Below are positions 42,794-51,294 of a stretch of DNA of 51,595 nt, piece by piece. Position 1 is the stretch's first letter; each line of letters begins with the position of its first letter. The notes beneath the pieces were generated by a model. That model was not told where the DNA came from. It did no database searches and worked only from the letters and a program-made list of their open reading frames with translations. The DNA is taken from assembly GCA_018335675.1 (NCBI GenBank), contig JAGXRQ010000017.1:72051-123645 (forward strand), written 5' to 3'. The translations under genes and the position numbers were made by a program. The DNA comes from Bacteroidota bacterium (GTDB lineage Bacteria > Bacteroidota > Bacteroidia > Bacteroidales > UBA7960).

Positions 42794-43912
42794 CTAGAAT
42801 CTGACAAGACTTGCCTTAAATTTTATATACCATCTATCAAGATAATATCCGTCTAAAGAGAGAATATATGGTTTATTAAATTCAATTGCAAAGAATCTGT
42901 TTCTTAAATAATAACACTTTATTCCGCCGCCGATATTCCCACCATAAAACAACCTTGGGATATTAAGAAAATCAATTTCTTCTCTAACCTGATCTTCGTA
43001 TTGTCCAAAAATGGTTTCTCTTAATTTACTGCCTGAATTAAGATTAATAAATACTTCGGGACCTAAAAAAATGTATGGAACAATAATATTTGTATTAAAA
43101 TTATAAATTGGAGTAACACTAACATTGACGCCGGATGCATTAAGCCAAAACTCCTGATGCTTGTATGAGTTTGCAGTTTCAAAAATATATTCAAATCCGG
43201 AATATTCTGCTGAAATCCTGAGGTCAATTCTTGTTTTAGACCATAATGGCATTTCGTAAAAAACTCCGGATTTCTTAGAAACATCTCCCATTATCATGTG
43301 AGTAACAATTGATTTAGGAAATGCTTGTAATGTCATAGTCAACTCTGAATTCCCTAATGAATAAGCATAACCCAATTGATGCATTGGGATATTAACACAA
43401 TCGTCATTATTAATAGCCATAACAGCAAAACTTAAATCCAGCATTCTAAATCTCAGATTCTTGATTTGCCTTTTCCATTTCCTATTGCATGCAGGATAAT
43501 TATCTAGAATAGTTTTACAATAGTTTTCTTTTGCAATCTCAATTAATTGATTTGTTTCAAGGAAAAATCTATCCTCTTGACCTTTAAGATATAATAGATT
43601 AACGCGCCCCGAAACGACCAACAACAAAAATACATTTTGCTTTAAATCATTATAAAAAATACTCCTTGAGACATATTTATTTCCTTGGGTATTGTTAATT
43701 TCAACAACCTGATCAGCAGTGAAAGTTCTTAAACGACCGGTCCCATCTTTAACTGATACTAAGCCCGGGGTTTCGTAATTATAAAAAATCTGGCCATCAA
43801 TAGTTTATTTTTCCTTTGTAAGTATGAACCCGTAAGTTTCTTGTTGAGCGTATGAGTTGCTCAGGCCTGTTAGAATCATTGTTATAAAACAAAGAAGTCT
43901 GATTTTATTCAT
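42794..43912 (-). pseudogene. Second outer-membrane beta-barrel protein gene, interrupted by one in-frame TAA
   Basis: An ATG at 43912 starts a clear signal peptide (MNKIRLLCFITMILTGLSNS, cleavage after SYA) followed by QQETYGFILTKEK and a TAA at 43805-43807. The frame then runs on without another stop (TIDGQIFYNYETPGLVSV, FTADQVVEINNTQGN, FLLLVVSGRVNLLYLKGQ) into a C-terminal barrel region that ends FKASLVRF at 42794. The domain order matches its neighbour at 41397-42731: short beta domain, QNLIEIAKENY-like and YPACN-type linker, barrel. The alternative is that translation begins after the stop, but then no signal peptide would be made. Its function is unknown to me. Confidence 0.8.
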
Positions 43913-43983
43913 AAATAATATCATTAATTTGCAAACATTACAAATATAAAAACATTATTTACAAAATAAGCAAATAATTTAAC

Positions 43984-44868
43984 CTACCTCCTATTTGCCA
44001 TATACACACCGGCAAGAATAACAGCAATCCAGAGCAAGAATATCAGGAGGAAATTTTCACCGTCTAATATCCCCCAAAGTATAGCAATGATAGGCATAAG
44101 ATATGTTACGCTTGAGGCAAAAACTGCGGTTGTTCTTTTAATAACTCTGACATTAAGGATAACAGCCAGTGAAGTGCCAATAAATGAGAGCAAAATGATA
44201 AACCCTAGGCTTGAAAAAGCATAAGAATGCGTTTTCATTATAAAGACAAAATCAGTAAATCCAAATAAGAATATTGCAGCAGGAAGACCAATAAATAAAA
44301 ACGCGATAGATACAATTGTAAGAGTATCGTACTTACTAAGAAACTCTTTAATAATATTCATATTGAGCGCATACATAATTGTTGCAGCAATAATTGCAAG
44401 AGAATAAAATGAGTTTAACACCAAATTACCGTTTGAGCTTGACCACAATAACCCAATTGCTCCAAGCAGTCCAATAATAATTCCCAAAATATTAAACCAT
44501 CTTGCTCTAAGAGAAAAGAATGCAACACCAACAACAAGAGTAAACACAGGCGTTAGTGAGTTTAAAATTCCAGCCATAAGGCTATCCAGTCTGGTTTGAG
44601 CTATGGCAAACAAAAAAGCCGGAATACCATTACCAAGCAACCCGGCGATGAAAAATATTTTAAGGTCTTTTCTCTTAACGTTTTTGATTTTACTTATGGC
44701 AAAAGGCAGTAATACTAATGAAGACAGAGCTACTCTAAGAGCTCCAACTTGAAGGGGAGAAAAAGCTACTAAGCCCCTTTTTATAAAAATAAAAGAACTG
44801 CCCCAAACGAAAGTGAGAAAAATAAGAGTTGCCCAATCAACAAATTTAGGGCGATTATCTGTATTCAA
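43984..44868 (-). CDS. EamA-family (DMT) transporter
   Basis: The 294-residue protein has ten predicted membrane helices in two EamA repeats; the first starts with FLTFVWGSSFIFIKRGLVAF and the second follows LLWSSSNGNLVLNSF. Members of the drug/metabolite transporter superfamily export amino acids or other metabolites; the substrate is unknown. The start must be the TTG at 44868, as an in-frame TAA lies two codons upstream and the next Met is past the first helices. It is divergent from rpsF. Confidence 0.88.
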   Translation of the reverse strand: MNTDNRPKFVDWATLIFLTFVWGSSFIFIKRGLVAFSPLQVGALRVALSSLVLLPFAISKIKNVKRKDLKIFFIAGLLGNGIPAFLFAIAQTRLDSLMAGILNSLTPVFTLVVGVAFFSLRARWFNILGIIIGLLGAIGLLWSSSNGNLVLNSFYSLAIIAATIMYALNMNIIKEFLSKYDTLTIVSIAFLFIGLPAAIFLFGFTDFVFIMKTHSYAFSSLGFIILLSFIGTSLAVILNVRVIKRTTAVFASSVTYLMPIIAILWGILDGENFLLIFLLWIAVILAGVYMANRR

Positions 44869-44947
44869 TATTAGAATATATAATGGTACAATGACTTTCG
44901 ACTTACGACTTTCTCAACGAAAGTAAGATATTTTTCAATTCATATAG

Positions 44948-44975
44948 TTGTGTTCAATAAAATTTCATATCTTTG
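44948..44975 (+). promoter_or_regulatory. Bacteroidota-type promoter of rpsF operon
   Basis: TTG at 44948-44950 and TATCTTTG at 44968-44975 are 17 bases apart, fitting the TTG / TAnnTTTG consensus. It lies about 49 bases before the rpsF ATG and is the best promoter in the window. Confidence 0.75.
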
Positions 44976-45023
44976 CCCTCCGTTTTTAATAAAATTTTAT
45001 TTAACAATCTAAAAATCAATAAA

Positions 45024-45377
45024 ATGTTAAAACAGTACGAAACCGTTTTCATTATGACTCCCGTTTTGTCTGATGAACAGATGAAGGAAACGGTAAGTAA
45101 GTTTCAAAAATTCTTAAAAGAAAAAGGCGCCGAGATCGTTCATGAAGATCACTGGGGCTTACGCAAACTTGCCTACCCTATCCAGAAAAAGTCAACAGGT
45201 TTTTATCACCTGATTTATTTCAAGGCTGAAGGTAGCCTAATTGCAGAGTTGGAATTAGAATATAAGCGTGACGAACGCATTATTCGTTTCTTAACTGTAT
45301 CTCTCGACAAGCATGCTGCTGCATACAACGAGAAAAGGAGAAAAGACAAAGAGGTACCAACTCCCCAGGAATCTTAA
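45024..45377 (+). CDS. rpsF: Small ribosomal subunit protein S6
   Basis: The 117-residue S6 starts [20 protein letters not shown] and carries [20 protein letters not shown]. It binds the 30S central domain with S18, encoded next. The ATG at 45024 is chosen because 17 earlier residues are unlike S6. It begins the rpsF-rpsR-rplI operon behind a consensus promoter. Confidence 0.97.
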   Translation: MLKQYETVFIMTPVLSDEQMKETVSKFQKFLKEKGAEIVHEDHWGLRKLAYPIQKKSTGFYHLIYFKAEGSLIAELELEYKRDERIIRFLTVSLDKHAAAYNEKRRKDKEVPTPQES

Positions 45378-45402
45378 TTAAAAATTTAAATTTGAATTGA
45401 TT

Positions 45403-45675
45403 ATGGCAACTCAGCAAAATTCGGAAATAAGATATCTGGCGCCAATCGCAGTTGATATCAAGAAGAAAAAATACTGCCGTTTTAAAAAATCGGGTATAAA
45501 GTATATTGACTACAAAGACGCGAATTTTCTATTAAAATTCGTAAACGAACAGGGGAAAATTCTTCCTCGTCGTCTTACAGGCACATCTGTAAAATATCAG
45601 CGTAAAGTTTCAAAAGCTATTAAAAGAGCAAGGCATCTGGCTATATTGCCTTTTGTTGCAGACTTACTAAAATAA
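45403..45675 (+). CDS. rpsR: Small ribosomal subunit protein S18
   Basis: The 90-residue protein begins [20 protein letters not shown] and contains [19 protein letters not shown] and [20 protein letters not shown], the S18 signature. It starts 25 bases after rpsF and pairs with S6 in the 30S subunit. An upstream in-frame TTG at 45397 is not used. Confidence 0.97.
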   Translation: MATQQNSEIRYLAPIAVDIKKKKYCRFKKSGIKYIDYKDANFLLKFVNEQGKILPRRLTGTSVKYQRKVSKAIKRARHLAILPFVADLLK

Positions 45676-45681
45676 GGAGGT
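45674..45681 (+). promoter_or_regulatory. Strong Shine-Dalgarno sequence AAGGAGGT of rplI
   Basis: AAGGAGGT starts within the rpsR stop region and ends 5 bases before the rplI ATG at 45687. It is an unusually complete match for a Bacteroidota gene. Confidence 0.8.
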
Positions 45682-45686
45682 AAAAA

Positions 45687-46136
45687 ATGGAAATTATTTT
45701 AAGAGAAGACGTTCCTAATTTAGGATTCAAGGACGATATAGTAAATGTAAAGCCGGGCTATGCACGCAATTTTCTTATCCCAAAAGGTTTAGGAATTCTT
45801 GCAGTTAGTTCTGAAAAGAAAAAACTTGCAGAAACTATCAAACAAAGAGCTTTCAAAGAAGAAAAAATAAAGAAAGAAGCTCAGGCTCTTGCAGATAAGA
45901 TTAAAGATGTAACTGTTAAAGTTGGCGCAAAAGCCGGAACTTCAGGAAAAATTTTCGGATCTGTTAACTCATTGCAAATTGCAGAAGCTATCAAAGCTCA
46001 GTTTGAGATTGATATTGATCGCAAGAAAATTGTTGTTGACGGAGATTCAGTTAAAGAAGTTGGAACTTATTCAGCAAAAATCAACCTTCACAGAGAGGTT
46101 AAGGTTGACCTTAAATTTGAGGTTATTGCAGAGTAA
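45687..46136 (+). CDS. rplI: Large ribosomal subunit protein L9
   Basis: The 149-residue protein has the L9 N-terminal RNA-binding domain (MEIILREDVPNLGFKDDIVN, KPGYARNFLIPKGLG), the long connecting helix and the C-terminal domain (KVGAKAGTSGKIFGSVNSLQ). It closes the rpsF-rpsR-rplI operon; a hairpin at 46158-46221 follows 22 bases later. Confidence 0.97.
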   Translation: MEIILREDVPNLGFKDDIVNVKPGYARNFLIPKGLGILAVSSEKKKLAETIKQRAFKEEKIKKEAQALADKIKDVTVKVGAKAGTSGKIFGSVNSLQIAEAIKAQFEIDIDRKKIVVDGDSVKEVGTYSAKINLHREVKVDLKFEVIAE

Positions 46137-46157
46137 TTCCGAAAATATTTGAGAATT

Positions 46158-46227
46158 AAAGCTCAAAATTGTAAGTTTGGATACGGGAAAATTCTCTTTT
46201 CAAATTATGATTTTGAGCTTTTTTATT
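46158..46227 (+). terminator. Terminator-like long stem after rplI
   Basis: AAAGCTCAAAAT (46158-46169) pairs perfectly with ATTTTGAGCTTT (46210-46221), and the T run begins at the 3' arm (46219-46224). The 40-base loop is longer than usual, so efficiency is uncertain. rlmB-type gene 46248 starts 27 bases further. Confidence 0.7.
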
Positions 46228-46247
46228 TCTAATTAAAACAATGCGAT

Positions 46248-47012
46248 ATGCTGACTAACGCAATTATAAAGCAAATCAAATCTTTACATAGCAAATCTGA
46301 AAGAAAAACAACAGGATTGTTTATTTCAGAAGGCGACAAGATTTGTAAGGAAATTATTAGCAGCAATTTGAACATCAAAGGAATATACGCATTACAACAA
46401 TGGATTGATGAAAACAAAAAACCTCTAGAGCATTTTTCCAATGTTAATATTATTTCAGAAAAAGATTTATCCAGAATTAGCGGACAAAAAACGCCTAATA
46501 AAGTTTTAATTGTTGCAGAGATTCCCAAACCTTCAATTCAAGACTTAATTATTTCAAACAATATCACAATAGTTTTAGAAAACATTCAGGATGCCGGAAA
46601 CCTCGGAACAATAATAAGAACCGCTGATTGGTTCGGCATAAAAAACATTGTATGTTCACCAGACACTGTAGAGCTTTTCAACCCAAAGGTTGTGCAATCA
46701 AGCATGGGCTCAATTCTTCGAACAAAGGTTATTTATACACCTCTTGAAGAATTTTTCAACACAATTAGTAAAGAAATAAAAGTTTACGGTGCATTTCTAA
46801 AGGGAGAAAGCATAAAAGACATCAACTTCCCTTCTGAGTGTATTTTGGTTTTCGGGAATGAATCTAATGGCATCTCTGAGAAATTATTGAAATTCATTAC
46901 AAATAAAACTACTATCCCATCATTTCTTGCCAACGATTACGACTCAGGCGCAGAATCACTAAATGTGGCAATCGCTGTAGCAACATATCTTTCGAGAATA
47001 AAACTCTCATAA
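46248..47012 (+). CDS. TrmH/SpoU-family RNA 2'-O-methyltransferase
   Basis: The 254-residue protein is a SPOUT methyltransferase: a short N-terminal substrate-binding domain (LTNAIIKQIKSLHSKSERKT), then ENIQDAGNLGTIIRTADWFG, VQSSMGSILRTKVIY, VFGNESNGISE and GAESLNVAIAVATYLS, the three motifs of the fold. RlmB (23S Gm2251) is the commonest match for this length, but tRNA targets are possible, so no symbol is given. It follows the rplI terminator and may share its promoter by read-through. Confidence 0.92.
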   Translation: MLTNAIIKQIKSLHSKSERKTTGLFISEGDKICKEIISSNLNIKGIYALQQWIDENKKPLEHFSNVNIISEKDLSRISGQKTPNKVLIVAEIPKPSIQDLIISNNITIVLENIQDAGNLGTIIRTADWFGIKNIVCSPDTVELFNPKVVQSSMGSILRTKVIYTPLEEFFNTISKEIKVYGAFLKGESIKDINFPSECILVFGNESNGISEKLLKFITNKTTIPSFLANDYDSGAESLNVAIAVATYLSRIKLS

Positions 47013-47121
47013 AAAAATAACATATATAATTTAATTGCATATTCAGGCATTGCAATACTCAATTGTTCTATTTTTTTTATTTTTGTGTGTTATAAATAAT
47101 TATTAACTAAACTTTACGGTT

Positions 47122-47529
47122 ATGAGTTTTATAAAGTGGCATCCGGTTTTATACAGTATTAATAATACTGAATTTGACAATCACCATCAGAAACTTGTTG
47201 ATATTATTAATAAATTTCACAAAGCAATGATGGAAGGAAAGGGAGTTGATTCTCTAGAGCAAATTTTCTTTGAGTTAAAAAACTACACAAACTTTCACTT
47301 CAAAGCTGAAGAAGAAAAAATGCTAGCAATAAATTATCCATTTTACGAATCTCACAAAAAAGAACATGATAAACTTATTGCTCGCATGGAAGAACTTTCA
47401 GTAAGAGCAAAGACTGGAGAAAAACTTGTTTCTATCGACACATTTAAGTTTTTAAAAGATTGGCTTTTCACTCACATCAGCCGTGTTGATAAACAAATGG
47501 GTGAATACATCATAAACAACAAAACATAG
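47122..47529 (+). CDS. Bacteriohemerythrin
   Basis: The 135-residue all-helical protein has the di-iron ligand pattern of hemerythrins: HH at 21-22 with the DNHHQKLVDIIN context, FHFKAEEEKM (59-66), SHKKEHDKL (77-85) and THISRVDKQM (117-126). Single-domain forms bind oxygen reversibly, and may buffer oxygen or supply it to enzymes in microaerophilic or anaerobic cells. A terminator follows. It lies before the second TPR/SpoIIE gene but is independently terminated. Confidence 0.93.
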   Translation: MSFIKWHPVLYSINNTEFDNHHQKLVDIINKFHKAMMEGKGVDSLEQIFFELKNYTNFHFKAEEEKMLAINYPFYESHKKEHDKLIARMEELSVRAKTGEKLVSIDTFKFLKDWLFTHISRVDKQMGEYIINNKT

Positions 47530-47552
47530 CAATTCTGATTTTAAAATATTTA

Positions 47553-47598
47553 AAAGGAGTTTCTGATGAGTTTTTCATAAGAAGCTCCTTTGTTTTTA
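47553..47598 (+). terminator. Rho-independent terminator after hemerythrin gene
   Basis: AAAGGAGTTTC (47553-47563) pairs with GAAGCTCCTTT (47581-47591), 11 pairs with one T-G, around a 17-base loop; a T-rich tail TGTTTTTATT follows. Confidence 0.82.
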
Positions 47599-47641
47599 TT
47601 ATTTTTGCCGCTTATAGAAAACATTAAAACTTATCCAAACC

Positions 47642-50005
47642 ATGAAGATTCGGATTTCCCTGTTTATTTATATCCTTTCATTTTCACTTTCTTTTGTAGT
47701 ACAAGCTAGTTCTACTAGCAAAACAGACTCATTAAGGGTTTTGCTTTATAAAGCAGAAAATGATTCAACAAGAAGCAGCTTATATTTAGACATGGGAGAT
47801 TCCTTTGGATACTCAACACTTGATTCGTCAATCTATTTTTACAAAAAGAGTTTGGAAATATCTGTAAAGAAAGGATATAAAAGACAACAAGCCATGGCAT
47901 TCTTAAATATGGGTATTGCTTTCCACTACCAAGGCGAGCTTGATAGTGCTTTGGTAAATTACCAGAAGGCATTGGTTATTAGAGAAGATCTTGGAGACAA
48001 TTTAGGGATGGCCAGATCTTACAATAATATGGGTATTATTTACAGGATACATGGGAATTATGAAAACGCCATTTTAGCATATGAAAAGTGCCTTGAAATA
48101 TATGAGGAATTCAATGACCCTGACGCACTTTCAAGAGCTTTTAATAATTTAGGCATTGTTTATCATGACATGGGCAACTATGACAAATCTGTTGAGTATC
48201 AATTCAAGTCATTAAAAGTAAATGAAGATGCCGGAAATAAAGAGGGCATGTCGAGGGCATACAATAATATTGGATTAATATATCAGAATCAGGGTGATTA
48301 TGATAGTGCTATAAAATATCTTGAGCTATCCCTAAAGCTTGTTGAAGAGCTTGGAGATAAAAGAGGGATGGCGGCAAGATACAACAACCTTGGCATAATT
48401 TATTCTGACTTGAAAGAATATGAAAAAGCACTCGATTTTCATACAAAATCACTTAAAATAAAAGAAGAAATTTCGGATAAATTAGGCATGTCTTCTAGTT
48501 ATACAAACCTTGGGAACATATACAGAAGCATTGGTGATTATCCAAAGTCGATTTCTTTTTATCAAAAAGCATTAAAAATTGATGAAGAAATGGGAGATAA
48601 AAATGGGATGGCTATTGTTTTTAACAATATATCTAACCTTCATCTGATAATTGCAGACTCTGTCCCAGGTGCCGATTTTGACGACAACATAAACAAGGCT
48701 ATCTACTATGGCAATAAATCATACCAATTGGCGGTTGAAATAGGCGCCATACCTGTTCAAAACAACACGTCTGAGAATATGCTGAATGCATTTAAAAGAA
48801 TTGGCAACTATAAAGAAGCTCTGAAATTTGCTGAGATATATATAAAAACCAACAAGCAAATGTTTAATGAGGAAAAGACACAGGCTTTGACGGAGATGCA
48901 GACTAAGTACGAAACAGAAAAAAAACAGCAGGAAATAGAAAATCAAAACCTTATTATTGAGAAGCAAGATTTGGAAAACAAAAGGCAAAGAACTCAGATT
49001 TCATTTTTTATTGCAGGTTCAATTTTATTAATTGTTTTAGTGATTTTCATTTTCACAGGATATCAGCAAAAAAAGCGCAGCAATATAATTATTACAGAGA
49101 AAAATGCTCTTCTAATTGAAGCGAATGAAGAGATAAACGCTCAAAAGGAAGAAATTGAGGTTCAGCACAATATGGTTATTAAGCAGAAAGAGCATATTGA
49201 AATTCAGAAAGAAAAGATTGAATCTTCAATTAGATATGCCAAGAGAATTCAAACTGCGGTTCTGCCAAAAGACAACAAGATAGACCAAATCATTGGTGAT
49301 CATTTTGTTCTTTTCAGACCAAAAGATGTGGTTTCGGGCGACTTTTACTGGGCAACAAATATTGGGGAATGGCTTTTTGTTGCGGTGGCAGACTGTACCG
49401 GACATGGTGTTCCTGGAGCATTTATGAGTATGTTGGGCGTAAGCTTCCTAAATGAGATAGTTAGAAAAAAAGATGTAAACAATCCATCACAGGTTCTTGA
49501 TCATTTGCGAGCATCCATTATTGACGCACTAGATCAATCATCTGCAGAAGGCTCTCAAAATGATGGAATGGATATAAGCTTTCTAGCCCTTAACAAAGAA
49601 AAAAATGAGTGTTTATGGGCAGGAGCCGGACTTCCAATTTGGATAATCAGAAAGAATAAGATATCTGAGGGTGCTGATCAAGATATTATTGAGGTAATTA
49701 AACCGGATAAAATGACAATTGCTATTAGCCCGAGAATGAACGAATTTACTTATCACAAATTCAGCATTGAAAAGGGCGACAGAGCTTATATGTTTACCGA
49801 CGGCATATTGGATCAATTTGGTGGACCGGAAGAAAAGAAATTTATGTCGAGACAGTTAAAAGCAATAATTTCTTCCACTTCTACATTAACAATAAGAGAA
49901 CAACATATTGCCATTGAAACCGCACTAAACAATTGGATTAGTCCATTTGAAGGATTCTCATTTAATCAAATTGACGACATCACTTTATTAGGTTTAGAAT
50001 TTTAA
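47642..50005 (+). CDS. TPR-repeat SpoIIE-type PP2C serine phosphatase, second copy
   Basis: The 787-residue protein repeats the architecture of 7574-10090: signal peptide (MKIRISLFIYILSFSLSFVV, cleavage near VQA), about seven TPRs with highly regular 40-residue units (ARSYNNMGIIYRIHGNYE, SRAFNNLGIVYHDMGNYDKS), coiled coil, one membrane helix (about 458-478, ISFFIAGSILLIVLVIFIF), coiled coil and SpoIIE/PP2C domain (SGDFYWATN, ADCTGHGVPGAFMSML, MFTDGILDQFGG, QIDDITLLGL). The near-identical repeats suggest recent internal duplication. It may counteract a Ser/Thr kinase on a partner such as a SiaC-type protein. No regulator adjoins it; the next gene starts 48 bases later and is unrelated. Confidence 0.92.
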   Translation: MKIRISLFIYILSFSLSFVVQASSTSKTDSLRVLLYKAENDSTRSSLYLDMGDSFGYSTLDSSIYFYKKSLEISVKKGYKRQQAMAFLNMGIAFHYQGELDSALVNYQKALVIREDLGDNLGMARSYNNMGIIYRIHGNYENAILAYEKCLEIYEEFNDPDALSRAFNNLGIVYHDMGNYDKSVEYQFKSLKVNEDAGNKEGMSRAYNNIGLIYQNQGDYDSAIKYLELSLKLVEELGDKRGMAARYNNLGIIYSDLKEYEKALDFHTKSLKIKEEISDKLGMSSSYTNLGNIYRSIGDYPKSISFYQKALKIDEEMGDKNGMAIVFNNISNLHLIIADSVPGADFDDNINKAIYYGNKSYQLAVEIGAIPVQNNTSENMLNAFKRIGNYKEALKFAEIYIKTNKQMFNEEKTQALTEMQTKYETEKKQQEIENQNLIIEKQDLENKRQRTQISFFIAGSILLIVLVIFIFTGYQQKKRSNIIITEKNALLIEANEEINAQKEEIEVQHNMVIKQKEHIEIQKEKIESSIRYAKRIQTAVLPKDNKIDQIIGDHFVLFRPKDVVSGDFYWATNIGEWLFVAVADCTGHGVPGAFMSMLGVSFLNEIVRKKDVNNPSQVLDHLRASIIDALDQSSAEGSQNDGMDISFLALNKEKNECLWAGAGLPIWIIRKNKISEGADQDIIEVIKPDKMTIAISPRMNEFTYHKFSIEKGDRAYMFTDGILDQFGGPEEKKFMSRQLKAIISSTSTLTIREQHIAIETALNNWISPFEGFSFNQIDDITLLGLEF

Positions 50006-50053
50006 ACAATAAGAGAAGTATATTGTTTCATCCTTTATAAAACTTCACAATAA

Positions 50054-50257
50054 ATGGAAATAATAATTCTTGCAATAATATTGTTGGCATTAGCTATCGG
50101 AGGACTAGCAATAAAAATGTTTATCAAACCAGGATCCCAGTTTACAAAAACATGCGGGAGTTCATTTGACCCAAAAACCGGAAAAGCAAGACCATGCACA
50201 TGCGCTTCGGAAAAGGATAATGAATGTGAGAACCTTATAATTGAAAAGAAAGATTAA
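50054..50257 (+). CDS. Small Cys-containing membrane protein, NqrM-like
   Basis: The 67-residue protein has one N-terminal helix (IIILAIILLALAIGGLAIKM) and a short tail with Cys34 in FTKTCGSSFD and three further Cys in RPCTCASEKDNEC. The layout of helix followed by Cys-rich tail resembles NqrM (DUF539), a maturation factor of Na+-NQR, though I cannot confirm homology. It lies three bases from the stop of convergent apbE, whose product attaches FMN to NQR subunits, which supports this reading. It would otherwise be a small membrane protein of unknown role. Confidence 0.55.
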   Translation: MEIIILAIILLALAIGGLAIKMFIKPGSQFTKTCGSSFDPKTGKARPCTCASEKDNECENLIIEKKD

Positions 50258-50260
50258 TAA

Positions 50261-51265
50261 TTACTTTTCCCTTTCTACAACTAAAATTCCAGATGATTTA
50301 AAAGTTCCTAATTCATCTTTTGTTTTGGAATAAATAAAGAAAGCCTCAATATCCTGTTTTGCTTCTACAAATTCAATAGCTTTCTCAAGTCCCATTACCA
50401 TAAAAGCAGTAGCATAAGCATCGGCAGTCATAGCATCACCGGCAATTACAGATGCACTTAGAAGAGTATTTTCGGTTGGATATCCTGTTTGAGGTGTAAT
50501 AGTATGAGAGTATTTTATGCCATCTTTTTCGTAATACCTTCTGTAGTTTCCTGATGTAGCTATTGCTTGATTATGCAGCTCAATTAAATATTGCCAATCC
50601 TGAGGATCATCAAACTCTTTTGCAGGTCTTTCAATGCCAATTCTCCATTTTTTATCTCCGGGTTTTAATCCTTTGGCAATTAAATCTCCTCCTATCTCAA
50701 CCATAAATGAGCTAACGCCATTCATTTCAAGAAACTCACCAATTACGTCAGCAGCATATCCTTTTGCGATAGCATTAAAGTCGAACATAACTCTAGGGTC
50801 ATCTTTCACAATTCGGCCGGATTCAATTCTTGCTTTGTTGTATCCTACAAAATCAAGAACGCTATCTATTTTTTTTCTAGTAACATCAGATTTTTTCTCA
50901 AAACCAAAACCCCATAAGTTTACAAGCGGAGTAACAGTAACATCAAATGCACCATTGGTTTCCTCAGATATTTGTTTAGCTTTATTAAGCACCTTCAAGA
51001 AATATTTATCCGGGATATCAGTTTCATTCCTGTTTATTCTCGAAATCAGTGACTGTGGTTGATAGTATGATAGTGAATTATTAAATTCATTGAATAAGCT
51101 ATCTATTTCTAACTTATAGTTTTTCCCATCAGGACTAAAATATGAAATGGAATAAATAGTTCCAAATACTTCACCTCTAATAATAATATTTTGAAATGGC
51201 TTATCCTTTGTGCTGCATGAAATTAGGACAACAATAAACGACAGAAAAACAATAACTTTTTTCAT
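50261..51265 (-). CDS. apbE: FAD:protein FMN transferase lipoprotein (ApbE family)
   Basis: The 334-residue lipoprotein has a lipobox, FIVVLISC, with Cys17 as the lipidation site. ApbE moves FMN from FAD onto a threonine of flavoproteins such as NqrB, NqrC or RnfG. Motifs visible are GAFDVTVTPLVNLWGFGFE, VMFDFNAIAKGYAADVIGEF, VEIGGDLIAKG and KYSHTITPQTGYPTEN, then DAYATAFMVMG. It acts on the periplasmic face. It is convergent with the small NqrM-like gene; no nqr or rnf genes lie in the window. Confidence 0.93.
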   Translation of the reverse strand: MKKVIVFLSFIVVLISCSTKDKPFQNIIIRGEVFGTIYSISYFSPDGKNYKLEIDSLFNEFNNSLSYYQPQSLISRINRNETDIPDKYFLKVLNKAKQISEETNGAFDVTVTPLVNLWGFGFEKKSDVTRKKIDSVLDFVGYNKARIESGRIVKDDPRVMFDFNAIAKGYAADVIGEFLEMNGVSSFMVEIGGDLIAKGLKPGDKKWRIGIERPAKEFDDPQDWQYLIELHNQAIATSGNYRRYYEKDGIKYSHTITPQTGYPTENTLLSASVIAGDAMTADAYATAFMVMGLEKAIEFVEAKQDIEAFFIYSKTKDELGTFKSSGILVVEREK

Positions 51266-51294
51266 TCTTTCTTGAATTAAGTTTATTAATACGG

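Noticed and set aside
41397-43912. Stop codon recoding as the cause of the two interrupted outer-membrane genes
   Set aside because: TAG, TAA and TGA all end clear genes elsewhere in the window (dnaK with TAG, many with TAA, the TPR gene 13388 with TGA), and two different stops are involved.
50634-51062. A 142-residue open frame on the plus strand
   Set aside because: It is antisense to apbE, which has all family motifs.
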